A stretch of 64,000 bases of DNA from Branchiostoma floridae (lineage: Eukaryota; Chordata; Leptocardii; Amphioxiformes; Branchiostomatidae): contig NC_049997.1 in the NCBI RefSeq assembly GCF_000003815.2, positions 1,566,447 through 1,630,446 on the forward strand, in the 5' to 3' direction. The translations under genes and the position numbers were made by a program. Below, piece after piece: positions 47,219 through 58,495 of the stretch (positions within the stretch are counted from its first letter, which is position 1; the number at the start of each line of letters is the position of its first letter). Under the pieces are notes generated by a model. It had not been told where the DNA came from. It was given only the letters and a program-made list of their open reading frames with translations, and ran no database searches.

Positions 47219-48023
47219 CAGAAACACACACACAAACACATGTGCGTACACAAAATGTGCCCATGCATGTACAGACACACCCACATACATGCACATACAC
47301 ATACACATACACATACAAACATATAGTCACACGAAAACAACTCACTCACACACAGACGGACACACCTGTGATCAGTAATCGACCAGTCACACTGGGATGG
47401 AAAAAATAATGGACCTGGTGTCTTGATTTCCCTTCCAGTTGGCCAGATTATTGCCCTATGGACATTACTTGACTCCCTGTATCCGCTGTCGGTCTCCTGC
47501 ACATGTCATCCCCAAGAACCATCGGGCCACGTGTCAGCAGGACAGGTAGGTCTGACTCCCAACCATAGTCTTAAGGGAAGGCCATGCTGGGTTTTGTGTA
47601 AAGAGTAACACATGTACTTTTTCTGGAGTAGCGCTCACTTCTGCACAATATAGGGAGCGAAATGTTTTGCCATTATTATGAGATGATTGCAACACGGCAT
47701 TAGAATTGACTACGTGGTATATGATGATAAGTTATTTGGGGTGAAATTCAGTCCACTGCAAGCAACAGGCTTAGATTTTTCCTCTAAAATCTATGAAGAC
47801 ATCAAGGGAAAACAAGTGTTAACACTTATTATAACCGATGTTATTTTCTGTTTCTAGCTGTAAGTTTGACTACTGCCTGCACTGCAACTGCGCGTTTCAC
47901 GGGGACGTCCCCTGTCCCGCGCTCACCCCGATCGCTTCTCCAGCACCAGTGCGTGGAAAGAAGGTCCGAGCCAGTCCGGTGGCTGGCAGCAAGAGGAGTA
48001 AGAGAAGATTGCGTCGATTGTGA
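36108..48023 (+). CDS. FBXO5/FBXO43-like: Emi/Erp-type APC/C inhibitor: F-box, zinc-binding region, RL tail
   Basis: Ten exons in phase: 36108-36257, 38620-38992, 40035-40264, 41695-41824, 42921-44717, 45054-45132, 46341-46455, 46717-46857, 47439-47545, 47858-48023. They give 3288 nt and 1095 aa. The F-box spans about residues 890-940 (KLGWDYVDIIGEL, then PPDLSS, then VSKEWQQVC). The zinc-binding region has C1019, C1022, C1037, C1042, C1047, C1050, H1055 and C1060, the same spacing as vertebrate Emi1. The protein ends in KRSKRRLRRL, the RL tail that docks on the APC/C. The family blocks the anaphase-promoting complex in S/G2 (Emi1) or holds meiotic arrest (Emi2). The long fifth exon is Ser/Pro- and Lys-rich with many SP/TP sites and an NLS-like stretch near 44290-44470. 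RKSLLGDF is a possible D-box and DSGLSLS a possible beta-TrCP degron. At 1095 aa it is much longer than the vertebrate proteins. Exons 1-4 are linked only by phase and splice sites, so the N-terminus is less certain. Confidence 0.88.
36345..36395 (+). mobile_element. LINE 3' tail, severely truncated
   Basis: It shares TTACGCCGAAGGGCGGTTAT then ACCGGCTATATAGATACAG with the 3' end of the LINE at 23470-23930, and nothing upstream of it. Confidence 0.65.
36955..37614. mobile_element. 660-bp inverted-repeat element with TAA duplication
   Basis: The ends GGGCCGGTTCACATGAGG and, inverted, CATGCGAACTGGCCC are flanked by TAA (36952-36954, 37615-37617). The inner stretch AAATTTCTGGTCG is also inverted. 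The 3-bp TAA fits PIF/Harbinger, though the ends differ from the GGCCACAG family. Confidence 0.7.
40428..40530 (+). repeat. GTGA-type microsatellite
   Basis: Interrupted GAGT/GTGA tetramers (with TACATAAG variants) in intron 3 of the Emi-like gene. Confidence 0.85.
40766..41614. mobile_element. CAGGG-ended element carrying a nested insertion
   Basis: It runs from CAGGGTTCAAAATAC to GTATTTCGATCCCTG, flanked by TAATG on both sides (40761-40765, 41615-41619). The interior repeats the word TTGCATGTAAA/AACTTGCAA. A second transposon occupies 40885-41363. It matches 61874-62428 outside that insertion. Confidence 0.85.
40885..41363. mobile_element. TA-inserting MITE (CAGTCAAACCTG family), nested copy
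   Basis: The ends CAGTCAAACCTGCCC and GGGCAGGTTTGACTG are perfect inverses. TA lies on both sides. The uninterrupted relative at 61990 reads AAAATACTGAGG across the junction, so the empty site is known. It is GC-rich with repeated GGTGGTCG words, 479 bp, and has no transposase. Confidence 0.9.
41951..42789. mobile_element. 839-bp hAT-like element with perfect 8-bp duplication
   Basis: The ends CAGTGTTTCCGCCAGA and, inverted, TCTGGCATAAACACTG are flanked by GTTGTGTG on both sides (41943-41950, 42790-42797). CAGTGTTT is a common hAT start. No transposase was recognised. It lies in intron 4 of the Emi-like gene. Confidence 0.85.
45474..45580. mobile_element. CAGGG-family fragment, ACCTGCAC subfamily
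   Basis: GGGGCTCAAAGTAC, then TGCAGGTTAGTGCGGGTAAA and ATTGGACCTGTGCAGG, closely match the left part of 55543-55886. The right end is missing. Confidence 0.5.
45903..46271. mobile_element. hAT-like MITE with TAGGGGTGGGTA-type ends, copy 2
   Basis: The left end TGGGGGTGGTACCGGTACAG and right end CTGTACCAGTACCCACCCCT pair. CTACACAG and CTACACTG (7 of 8) flank it. The interior matches 19546-19903 in places (TTTTCAGTATCGCC near the right end). Confidence 0.7.
47184..47340 (+). repeat. CA-type microsatellite
   Basis: Seventeen or so CA dinucleotides, then ACAT/CATA-type repeats, in intron 8 of the Emi-like gene. Confidence 0.9.
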
Positions 48024-49204
48024 ACAGCAGACTGTCAATGTTGATCAGCAAGGGTCAGCTGACAGTGGTGCTGTGTAAGATGTGGAGGTTTGAACATTGT
48101 GTCTTGTCTAGAGAGTTGTTACTTTTCCATGTCCTGGCAGCTATATTTTAGGGCAGCTATGATATCCTTCTGAAGGCAGCTACAGGATACATCCCTTTGA
48201 CCTTGTTGTAAAATCTCAAAATGTTGCAGTTTTATTGATGATTAAATAGTAGCTCGTTTTAAGGAAAGCCTTGAAGGTTTTCTTGGGTTAAACTACAGTG
48301 AAATAGGTTGACATCTAATGTAGTTTGATTTTTCTGACTAATAGATATTTTACATGTCCTCTGCCTATTCTTGGACTACCAGCTAGTTACATGTAGTTGT
48401 TGCTACTATTAGCCATACAATATTATAGGAGACCTAAATGTGAGTTTACTTATTAGAAACAAAAATGAATTTCATTGGTGCAAGTTGCTTTTGTCTAAGA
48501 AATTACCGCCATTAGAAATAGCTGGCACGCACAAAAAGAAGATTATCTGGCTATGAAAGGTAAAAGAAAATATCCCCGAATCAAAAAAAAAAAATCAGTG
48601 TAAATTCATTTATGAAAGTTAGGCATCCAGGTATACAATATTTTAAGACAATTCAATCTCTACAATGTTGACAGAATCTCTGATGTTGTCTTACCATAGG
48701 AACTTTGGTCCACCACTTTTCATCATGCAGATAATTTTCTTTTGGTGCAAGTGATTTTGCAGTCAACTTGAGCTCTGAGATGTGTATCTTTGACCGAGTG
48801 ACCCACCTCCAAGTCAACAAAAAGGTTATGATCACTGTCACAGTACGTGTAGTATAATGTTTACAAACCTAGAGTACAATAGTTACTGTCTACTTTGGTG
48901 AGTACTAGTATTAGATACTGTTACAAGTGAAGTGTCGAGTTTTTCAGCTCTGGTATCTTCCTCATAATTGTGAGTTCAGGAGGTAATAAGTCAAGTCTTC
49001 CAAGTTTGTCCTCAGGAAAACTACCATTGAAAAGAGTAGACTATCACCATGCAGTTGTCTACCATAGCAAATACTTGCATTCTTAGTTATCTGTTGTCCA
49101 TTATTATGAAACAAACTATCTTGACGAAAAATGGGCATTCTAATCATAACTCTTTGCATTATCATTTTTATCATTCCTGACAATTATGAATAGCATTTAA
49201 CTTG

Positions 49205-49210
49205 TATATA

Positions 49211-49247
<37 letters not shown>
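49205..49247 (+). repeat. TA microsatellite
   Basis: TATATA tract with one TG interruption, in the probable 3' UTR of the Emi-like gene. Confidence 0.9.
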
Positions 49248-49249
<2 letters not shown>

Positions 49250-49431
49250 GACAGAGAACTCTGTATGAATGAATATGGCCATATTAACATTGTAATTTTC
49301 CAGAGAGACACAAGTACATTTTATCACTCCATGTGCAATAGTTGTAAATTTTAGAAATACTAGTCTTAAGTTCTTTAGTACTTTAGAATTGTAATCAAGA
49401 CTAGAAAATGTGTTGTCAACTTTGCAAACAG

Positions 49432-49437
49432 AATAAA
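49432..49437 (+). terminator. Polyadenylation signal, likely for the Emi-like gene
   Basis: AATAAA lies 1.4 kb after the stop codon at 48023. It is the clearest hexamer before the convergent sodium-channel gene. It implies a long 3' UTR (48024 to about 49455) that includes a TA microsatellite. Confidence 0.4.
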
Positions 49438-49552
49438 GGAATTTTAACCTACCAAATCTATATTTTGCAATTGTTTTTTTTTATGGGAATGAACATGACA
49501 ACATAATAAAGAAGCCAATCTTTTCCATTTTGGCATTATTAATTAATGGTTA

Positions 49553-49640
49553 ATGACCCGCCCCGAGGTGTATATGGTGTCATAATGCCTGGTCCTTTGC
49601 TATAACCACCGAATGAAACCACCGATGTAAGCGAACTTTC
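49553..49640. mobile_element. GTTAATGACCCG-family fragment
   Basis: GTTAATGACCCGCCCCGAGG, TGTATATGGTGTCATAAT and CTATAACCACCGAATGAA match the left half of 14-162. Confidence 0.6.
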
Positions 49641-50389
49641 AGTAGAACACACTGGGTCTTTGCACGATACAACCAATGATTCATGTCATTAGCTTTGTTT
49701 GGTGTTACTTAGTATATAACGTTAAGCACTAACAAAGTTTGAGTTGGCTTTTACTGTGCAGGTCTGCACAGACTGACTTGTTGCCATATGCCAAACAAGT
49801 CTCAATTCACCTGACCTTTCCGCTCAAGCTACTTGTATACCCAGTGGAAGTGTCTGGTCGGAGGTAACCCAGAGGCAGCTGTCAGGCTCCATCCTGTGTC
49901 TTGTAATATCAATTTCCTTCTAGGTGAGATTCAATGTTATACTTGTTACTTGATAAGGTCTCCTCATCACGAGTGGCCTGCATCCAGGAATTTGCGTCTC
50001 AATGTTACAAATGAAGTAAAACTAGGCAACCACAATGCCGATTAAGTCTTTTGTCTTGGAAATAGGCTCATGATTATCTCAATAGAATTTTCTTGGTCTG
50101 ACTTGACTTGAAAAAATAAGTCACCTAACCTATAGCTAAGAATTCCTAAAACTAAATATGTCACTAATGTTTATGGACTCAAATGATGAAAATCAAGTTT
50201 TCACTCCCATATATGGCAGTTCAGCCCCATTAGTGCAGGAAGGTATGGCAGCAGTAGGAAATTTTATATAATTTCCTGACCTCACTATCATGAGCAATGA
50301 TTTTTATGATCATTATTGACTATCAGCCATTACATGAATGTTGTATATGTATGAAAGGTGATTTCAAACAGAAATATTTTCAAAATGTA

Positions 50390-50613
50390 CAGTCAAACCT
50401 GTCTATAGCGGCCGCTATATGGCCGCAATATGCAGTGTTTCTGTATATACGGGACCCGAAATCATGTGGCCGTGTTGGACAGGTGGCAGCTATAGACTAT
50501 TTCTTACTGCTTAGATCAATCATTATGGGAAAAATCCAAGGGACCAACAAAAAGTGACCGCAATAGCCAGGTGGTCGCTATGCAAAGGTGGCCACTTTAT
50601 ACAGGTTTGACTG
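50390..50613. mobile_element. TA-inserting MITE (CAGTCAAACCTG family), short copy
   Basis: CAGTCAAACCTGTCTATAGC at the left, ATACAGGTTTGACTG at the right, TA on both sides, 224 bp. It shares the GGTGGTCGCTA word with the nested copy. Confidence 0.9.
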
Positions 50614-52331
50614 TAGTAGTTAGAAACCACTGTCTGTCGACTTTATATTCCCAAATACCCAAATACTGTTTTTAAATTCAATGGATATATCGTTAATTCC
50701 TTTTAATTAGATATTCAACAAGAACAATATTAAAGAAGGACAAAGAGCCTTTCATGTGTACTTTAATGTAGAAAAGGAAATTTATTTGCTTGTAAAAAGT
50801 GTCATGGTCGCTACTATATACTATACTGCTGAACCTAACCACCAACACTACCCAGTACTATCTATGTGGACTATTTTAGAGCTAGCTAATAATGGAGAAT
50901 GTATATTAAAATTTTGCATAGAAAGCCTTTAAGGAAATAAAACATTTTCTTTGCATGCAGTTAATGCTTTAAGACGAATGTGGGCTTGCCCCGACGCCTT
51001 TAGATCATGTTGGAGCGGTTATTCAACCGTCAAAGCCATATACATTATTGTGGCAATATATATATGTCACCCCCCAGGCTGGTTACTCAGTGCTTACTGT
51101 CCCTTTAATACTATGCAAAGTACCTTACAGAGATATTGTCTTCTGGTAGGTATTATTTTTAGTTTATGCACACAGGAAGTCAATGTATTGGACACAATGA
51201 TTGCCTTAGACTTATTTCTATAGTGTCTTGCTTGCACAGGCGTAGAAAATGTCCTTTATCCTTGGTGCAGTTCCCTCACCAATAAAAGTTCAGACACATA
51301 TACAGCAATTCTTGAATAGTAAATAAGCATTGCTAGTTTTCAATTGGCTTGTTCAAATTGAGACAATGAGTTCTGAACAACAATTGAAGATGACGTCATT
51401 ATTGGTTAATAAATCCGAATTTGCTTTGCCCTTAGTGGAGGACTAATACACAATCGGACTGTCTTGTACTTCACAGTACATACGGAGTGCCATAAATTCA
51501 CATACTGTTCCTTGTCATGTTTTCACGTAATGCATCATTTCCATCGCTTGCTTCTTTGTTGCATGCAGATCAACTAGTATCCTCTGGACTTCATTTGCAT
51601 ATATTGTACTCAGTCGCATCTTATTGATAACTTGACAATACTTTGTGATGGAAGACAAGTCTGTGCTTACTGAAATGGGCGTCTTGTGTAATATTGAATG
51701 CAAGATTTTCTTCTTGCAGACTTATCCACATCTCAGAGTTCTCTCAACACTTTGCGGGAAGTTCATACCATCAATGTATCTTGCACCTACTATGGAGAAT
51801 TGGGAACAGAAATGTTGCAATGATGTGCTGCTGAAGTGAAGTAATCCACAAGTCAGTTCCACCTAACAGGACCTCAAGATGGATGCAGATCTTGTGACTG
51901 AATGGAAACCATCATGTGGTCACTTACTTCCGTGGAGTGTTTTTAGTGCAGATATCTGTTATTGAGCTTTGAGCTTGGAAGCTTGTAGCTGATTTTCATT
52001 TGTACAATATGTAGAGATTCACGTCCTAGCTGGACTTCTTTCAATAAGCTTTCAAGCAGGAAACTTGAACAGAGCCTCTCTCGTTGGAAGGAGCAATCTC
52101 GCTTCCTTTTGTTGAGCCTTCTTTTGAGTGTTGTTTTGGAATAGCCATAGAGTCTGTCTTTGGGACATGTTGCTTTCTTGTCTTACTGGGTCTCCTGCAC
52201 CAGCATTTGGACATGTGCTGACAAGACTGTGGAAATTAGATTTAATATACCGTTTCATTTCTTGGGCTTCAAGTCACGGTATCTGATGTCCTTTCTTGAC
52301 TTTCTTTATCGTTGTCATAGTCATGTGATCA

Positions 52332-55300
52332 TCAGAAAATGATCTGCGGCGCCTGCTCCTTGTCGAAATCATGTTTCAGCACATACTTACGGATAGCACG
52401 CTGTATCACCATGGCGGCCACCTCCTCACGCCTCCTCGTGAGAGTGGAGCCGATCCGCTGGTAATCTTCAGGGTGGTCTGTGGTCACAGCTTCCTCCTCC
52501 TCCTCATCTACCGCCTCCTTGTCATTATCAAACGTGCCCATGGCCCTCTCTGTCAGCCTCTTCAAGATGTCCTTGCAGTAGAGCCGATCACCTGTACAGA
52601 TGGGGATGTCCAGGTAGGCCAGAGTGATCTTGTTGGGCTTGGCTATGCGAAGTGGATCATCCAACTGGTGGACGAACTGCGATATTTTTGACAAAGAGAT
52701 GTACTTGCTGGCATGAGGATCGTACCTGCAACAAAGAAAAAGACAGAAATCAGCAAAAATTACTCTTATACACTGACTTCATTTCTCTGCTGTAACAATA
52801 TGTTGTCCCTATTAGAGTGTATTGTAGCCGTGTCACAGCATGAATGGTATTAACTGCAGACACATGAACAGCCAAACACTCTGATGGTGCTTATCACAGA
52901 AGTGTAAAGAAAGTGTTAGTGATAGACCAGTTGATGGGCCAGCAACATGTCACATTACTATCTATTTCTGTTGGACCTGTGATGTTTCATGTCGGAAAAA
53001 GAATCCATATTCCAGCCTAATATACATGTAAGTGGACAAAAGATGATAACTTTGAATGAAAGTCTTTTTTTCATTTTCTCAGCAAGAACAAATTTAGCAG
53101 TGGAAGGAACTGGAGCCATACACGTGCATACCTGCTGAAATCTGGATAGGACATATCATTTACAATCAAGGACACATCGTCAGGTCCAACAATCCATAAT
53201 GTTTAACACATAGTCCTGCCCAAATGGTCCTGAGTGAGTTGATTTCAAGATGATAGATCCATACATAAAAAGCAGTGTGTTGTAATGAAATGAACCCAGT
53301 TTATCCCTTAGCATGCGGCAATGAAATGTGCCCACATTGTAGGTTACCCCTTAGTGTGCAGTAATGAAATGTGCCTAGTTTATCCCTTAGTGTGCTGTAA
53401 TGAAATGTGCCCAGTTTATCCCTTAGTGTGGAGTAATGAAATGTGCCCAGTTTATCCCCCTGTGTGAGGAAATGTAAGATGCCTACCTCTCCCAAAGAGA
53501 ATAGTACATGTCGATATCATCTTCTGTGACGCCACCCCCTGCGGCTTCCTCCGTAGCGGCGCTGAAATTGTCCAAGATCACCGCAATATACATGTTGACG
53601 ACGATCAGGAAATTCATTATTAGGTATGAAACAAAAAAGAATATTCCCAAGTAAGTGTATCTGGATAAGCTCCAGCACTTGTCAATATCATCGAGTATTC
53701 CCGCATCAATTTGTTCCTTTGTTGGTGTTGTACCGTTGATCGTGGGAATTAATTGATCCTGTAAACCGTTTAGGATGCCATCCCAACCGGCAGAGGTGCA
53801 GACTTGAAACAGCAGAATGATGCTGTTAAAGAAGGTCTCAAAGTTTATGACTTCGTTGAGACCCTGCATTCTTTTACAATGGGCAAAGTTCATCATTCCA
53901 AAGATCGCGTAGATGAACATGATAAGGAACAGTAAGAGGCCAATGTTGACTAAAGCTGGCAGAGACACCAGAAGGGAAAAGATGAGGGTCCGAATACCCT
54001 TGGCCCCCTTGACTAATCTTAAGATACGGCCAACTCTGGCAACACGGATGACTCGAAGCAGAGTGGGGGGTACGGGTAGGGCCGCCATCACATCCTCCAG
54101 TCCCTGGGCTGGGAGGTGAAAATAGCATGGAATCATTAGGGTATCAAAAAAGGCAGTCATGCGATGTTAGTTACCAGTTGTTTGGCTATGAGGGCGTGTC
54201 AAAACATATTGCAAAAATAGTTTTTTAGTAAGCTTGTTTTATCATCAAATGAGTTGAAATTTGGCCCAAAGGTAAAGCTGCAGTATATCTCCTCGAGACT
54301 GCAATGTCTCAATTTTTTGTTCAGAATATTATGAGTGACTTCGTTGATTTTAAGTTGACCACACCCTTGGAAGTCCTTCAGAAGCACAGAGCAGTGCAGG
54401 TTAACGTGCAATAAAAAATTCCCAGACCAACTTTTAGCTATTTTAGGAGACTGAAACTGTATCAAAGTGCATGCCTTATGCTTATTTTCATTTTTGAAAT
54501 CCAACTAGTTTTTCTTTTTTCATTGCTAAAGTGGAGTGGGGTATGAGACATATTTGGCTTTGAATCTACCTTCATATTCTAGCAGCTGTAAAAGAGGAAC
54601 CACTGGAAATATATAGGGATCAAAATTGGCATGTACCGGTAACCTATGTAGACACATACAGGTGTGATTTCAGCTTTCTACAGTCTTTGTAAGTTCATCA
54701 CATCTAGACGAACTAATGTTCTGACAGACTTCAAGGGTGTGGTCATCTTGAAATCAATCAATCGTCTCACCAATGAATTTATGAGTTCATCATTCATGAG
54801 TTCATAAAACCTCCTTATGGGTTCCTACTTAAAGTATACGAGAAGACTGAGTGATTATGAAAAAAGGATTTAATCAAGGCAGAATAAGATTATCTTGTAA
54901 AGCCATAGTTTGTCAACTATTTCTAAGTTTCTAATATTCCATGCACTATAATATAATACTCATGTTGCACACCATACATGTTCATGATGATATGGTCAAT
55001 TAAATTTCTACATGGTCTAGCTTAGCAATGACAGCAAAACTTAGGACTTACTGAAAGAGGTCAAAACTTACTGATAATAGACATCACCACAACCACAAAG
55101 TCAAAGATGTTCCAGCCTTGTGAGAAGTATTTTGGCCCGAAGGCTATCATTTTCCACACCATCTCGCCGGTAAAGACGGCAATGAAGACTAAGTTGATTT
55201 TTTCCAGGATATCCTGGAAAAGAGACACATACGGATATGATACAATACAGGATCCACATGTAGAGGGGAAGAGAACAATACAATGTATTCCAGCCGAATT

Positions 55301-56918
55301 GACTCAAACTCTTTCTAGCTTGGCCGTTGGGATATTGTCTTCCTGCAGAGTGGTACATGTAGGTCTTACCATTCAAAGTGAAAAAAAATGAATACTAAAA
55401 TTTTCAGAAATCGTTCAGAAAACGCGTAATTCAGCTCAACAACGAGGGTTTCCCAACCATGATTAAATTCAGTTTTTATACGAGACGGATCATCATAATG
55501 AAGATGGCACTTGCACAATTAATGAGGAAATACATTATCTCTCAGGTCTCGAAATACCATCTGCATATGCAGGTTAGTCCAGGTAAAATTGGACCTGTGC
55601 AGGCATTTCTGGTGTCTACCTGCACCTAACCTGCACTGGTCCATGTGCCGTGTTTTATACATATCAAATGTCCTATCATGATGTAAGTGCATGTGGATTG
55701 TTCTTAGCTGCATTGGCTGTTACCACCTATAAAGTATTAAAAAAAACCAATGGTTCCTGAACAATTCTAGTATGATCCATACAGTTTGTACTTCCTAAAT
55801 TCAGAGTGGTGCAGGTAAAATTTGTCTGGTGCAGGTAATTTTCAATGTTACCTGCACCAGTGCAAAAAAGTATTTCGAGCCGTCTGTTGAATGACGAGAA
55901 TTCTATAATCATAACATGCTTTAACATATTGAAAAATGTTGAGGTCAATTTTTGTTAGTTTATTTAGAATGGTTGAGTCCCCCCCTCACCGATGGAACAG
56001 TCGACGCATGCGGACTGAGGCTTGGGAGGGACTCCGGTATGAGACCATCTGAGTGAATACACTTTGTCATGAAGGTCACATACGTCTGTGTGTATATTTG
56101 TGAATCTTCCCTAGTGTAAGATAGATCGGAGTCCAGTTAACAATTTTACCAAACAGGATGTCATTTATACAGTAGAGGAGAAAATCGTGATGATTAGGAT
56201 ATCATCTGCATAACTGTATGACAATCATTGTATTATGTTTGCAATATTAATGAGGAAATGCTAAAAAAGATTCTTATCGTGATGAGAATCCAGTAATTAT
56301 AGAAAATGATTTCCCTGTCAGGAACCTGTTGGTCCTTACCTTAAACTTCTGACTTGATCCTTCATGCTCCATCATCATGGTGAGCATATTAAACATGATG
56401 AACGCCATGATCACCACTTCAAATGCTTGCGTCATGGCGACATCATAGAAGAATCCTTGAAAGTTGTTCTGCAAAGGTAAAAAATGGAACAAGCCATTTT
56501 TGTCAGGCCTAATAGTGTTCATACAGCATTTTGGCCTAAATGACTAATGATCCCCCATTAAAAGACCTAAGTTAACATGTCTTGAACATTCCTGATGGGC
56601 AGTTCTGACTGGTATGGTTGAAATATCTTCAATGATATTTCAATCATACCACATACATTTTCTTGATGTTTCTTCTCCTTTCCCTGTCAAATTTTCAAAT
56701 AATATATTGATTCATATGTGTCACTTTCAAGCCAAATGACCTGAAATTTGACAATCAACATGGCCAATATATAGGGTATTAAATCATTATATATACTTCA
56801 CTCACATCTGGTCTGGGAATACCCTTTGATGGGGATTTGGAGCCAAGTTTCTTCATCTGTTCCATGTACTTCTTCTGGTCTTCAGTCATGAACAGGTCTG
56901 CACTGGACCCATCTCCTG
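52332..56918 (-). CDS. Nav (SCN-like): Voltage-gated sodium channel alpha subunit, domain IV and C-terminus (5' partial)
   Basis: Five exons in phase: 56806-56918, 56340-56468, 55072-55213, 53487-54108, 52332-52725. They encode the last 465 residues. The first holds the III-IV linker with the inactivation gate ([19 protein letters not shown]). Next come domain IV S1 ([17 protein letters not shown]), S2-S3 ([28 protein letters not shown]), S4 with arginines every third residue ([19 protein letters not shown]), S5, the pore loop CTSAGWDG whose Ala is the domain IV selectivity residue, and S6 ([23 protein letters not shown]). The last exon has the EF-hand-like region (ALTYxDIPIC-type) and an IQ motif ([12 protein letters not shown]) for calmodulin, then stops about a dozen residues later, a short tail. 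The product is a plasma-membrane channel that fires action potentials. Domains I-III lie beyond 64000. Without the domain II and III pore residues, Nav1 (DEKA) and Nav2 (DEEA) cannot be separated, though the intact gate favours Nav1. Confidence 0.96.
53270..53480 (+). repeat. 36-bp minisatellite in the last sodium-channel intron
   Basis: Five units of about 36 bp (TTTATCCCTTAGTGTG, AGTAATGAAATGTGCCC) end directly beside the splice donor of the domain IV exon (53487). Confidence 0.9.
55543..55886. mobile_element. CAGGG-family element, ACCTGCAC subfamily
   Basis: CAGGTCTCGAAATAC at the left and GTATTTCGAG near the right end, with repeated ACCTGCAC/GTGCAGGT words inside. The ends are degraded and no target duplication is visible. 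Confidence 0.65.
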
Positions 56919-57467
56919 CTTGTCACAGAAGAAATCCAAAAACACAAAAGTCCATAAGACCAACTTAAGACATACAATGTAGTACATAATTATAGAAGAA
57001 TAGAAGAAGGGAAAGTAGCAAGACTTGAACATGAGTGTGAATGCCCAGTACATACATCTATGGTACTGATAGGGAAGCAGATATGGACATTGTAGACAAA
57101 GGAGGTTGATGGGTTGAAAAGGAAGAGTCTTTCCATAGACATGACAAAAGATGAAGAACAAGTCACATGTTTTATGTGGAATATGAGTATGAAGGATGGT
57201 ACTACAGTTCAACCTGACAAAGGAGCAACAGCAACAAGAGCAGGAAAAGTTTGGAAGCAGCCAAGAAGACAAGATTTTGGATGGATGATGAAATGATAGG
57301 ATAGGGATAGGAACAGCTGCCACGTCACTTTTGGCAGCCATTGTACAATAAAAACCTTTTGACTCTCACCATTTGAAATATTTGTCGCTTTCACATTTGA
57401 TGAATCTTTTCTTTTTCTGTTACTCCATTCTATAACTCTGTCCTTAATGCTTGTACCACTAGTAAAA

Positions 57468-58203
57468 CAGAGGCGGCAGCAGCAAATTTCGTATGGGGGG
57501 AGGGGGGGTCATGGAGCGGCTAGGGTGGTCTGGGGGCATGCTCCCAAGGAAAAATTTGAAATCTTCACTCTCTAAAATGCTATTTCCTGCAGTTTGGGGG
57601 GGCAGATTTTGCTGCCAGACTAAGCTAAGTTTAATGGCAATTCTATTAGAAGGACACATGGTTTCAGTGAGCTCACGCTTACTGGTCATCAAGGGAGATG
57701 CCTCTAAAATATTTTCACCAATGAGCTATCACAAGGTTGGTCTGGACTCTCTTGAAACACCATTTTCTGTATTAAGAGGGATGAATTTTGCTGGCAGACA
57801 AGGCAATTTAATTCCATTTCTGTTAATCAAAAGAAACAGATTTTTGAAGTCCATGACTTACACCCACACAAATTTTCACCATTGTCGCTGTGAGCACAGG
57901 AGCTGCAAGCCATTGCTAGGGAGGTCCAGAGAAAAGTTTGAAATCTTGACCCTCTGAAACGTCATTTTACTACATTTGAGGGGACCCGGTTACACTCAGC
58001 CTTGTAAACTAAGCTAAATTTGATAGTCACATTTCTATTAGTTCAAAAGGTTTTTGAGACCGACGCTCCCACAACATATTTTCACCATGTCCTGTGCCAA
58101 ATGCACCTGGTCCAGCTGTTAGAAGGGACTCGACATCAGGCAAAATGTTGAACTCAAGACTCTCTGAAACGCCATTTCCTGACCCTGAGTGCTGCCGCCA
58201 CTG
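57468..58203. mobile_element. Inverted-repeat element with internal degenerate tandem repeat
   Basis: CAGAGGCGGCAGCA at the left pairs with TGCTGCCGCCACTG at the right. Inside, a degenerate unit of roughly 200-280 bp (CTCTGAAACGCCATTTCCTG, AGACTAAGCTAAATTT) recurs about three times. A target duplication is unclear (TAGTAAAA against TAATTACA). Confidence 0.5.
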
Positions 58204-58495
58204 TAATTACACTAACTTTTCTGGCATAACGATCACACCAACTTTTTGCTGCTAGAAAGTCACTTAGTACAGTAACTGTTGTGTTATCTCATTCAAATAG
58301 ATAAACCAACACTTTGGTATATTAGTGTCTACAATGTAAACTGCAACAAACAACTGACTTAAGGAATCAATTACTGCTGGTGGAAAATCATTCCACTTAG
58401 AATTTCCAGACAAAGGACCTTTTAGAACAATTTTCCCTTTCGGAATTCTGAAATGACATTTTACTGTGCATTTTCACTTCCAGCAATGGATGGCA

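Larger units (their letters stand above)
49438..52331. other. Intergenic stretch between the convergent Emi-like and sodium-channel genes
   Basis: It holds a GTTAATGACCCG-family left end (49553-49640) and a TA-inserting MITE (50390-50613). The right part should include the sodium-channel 3' UTR. No other gene recognised. Confidence 0.4.
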
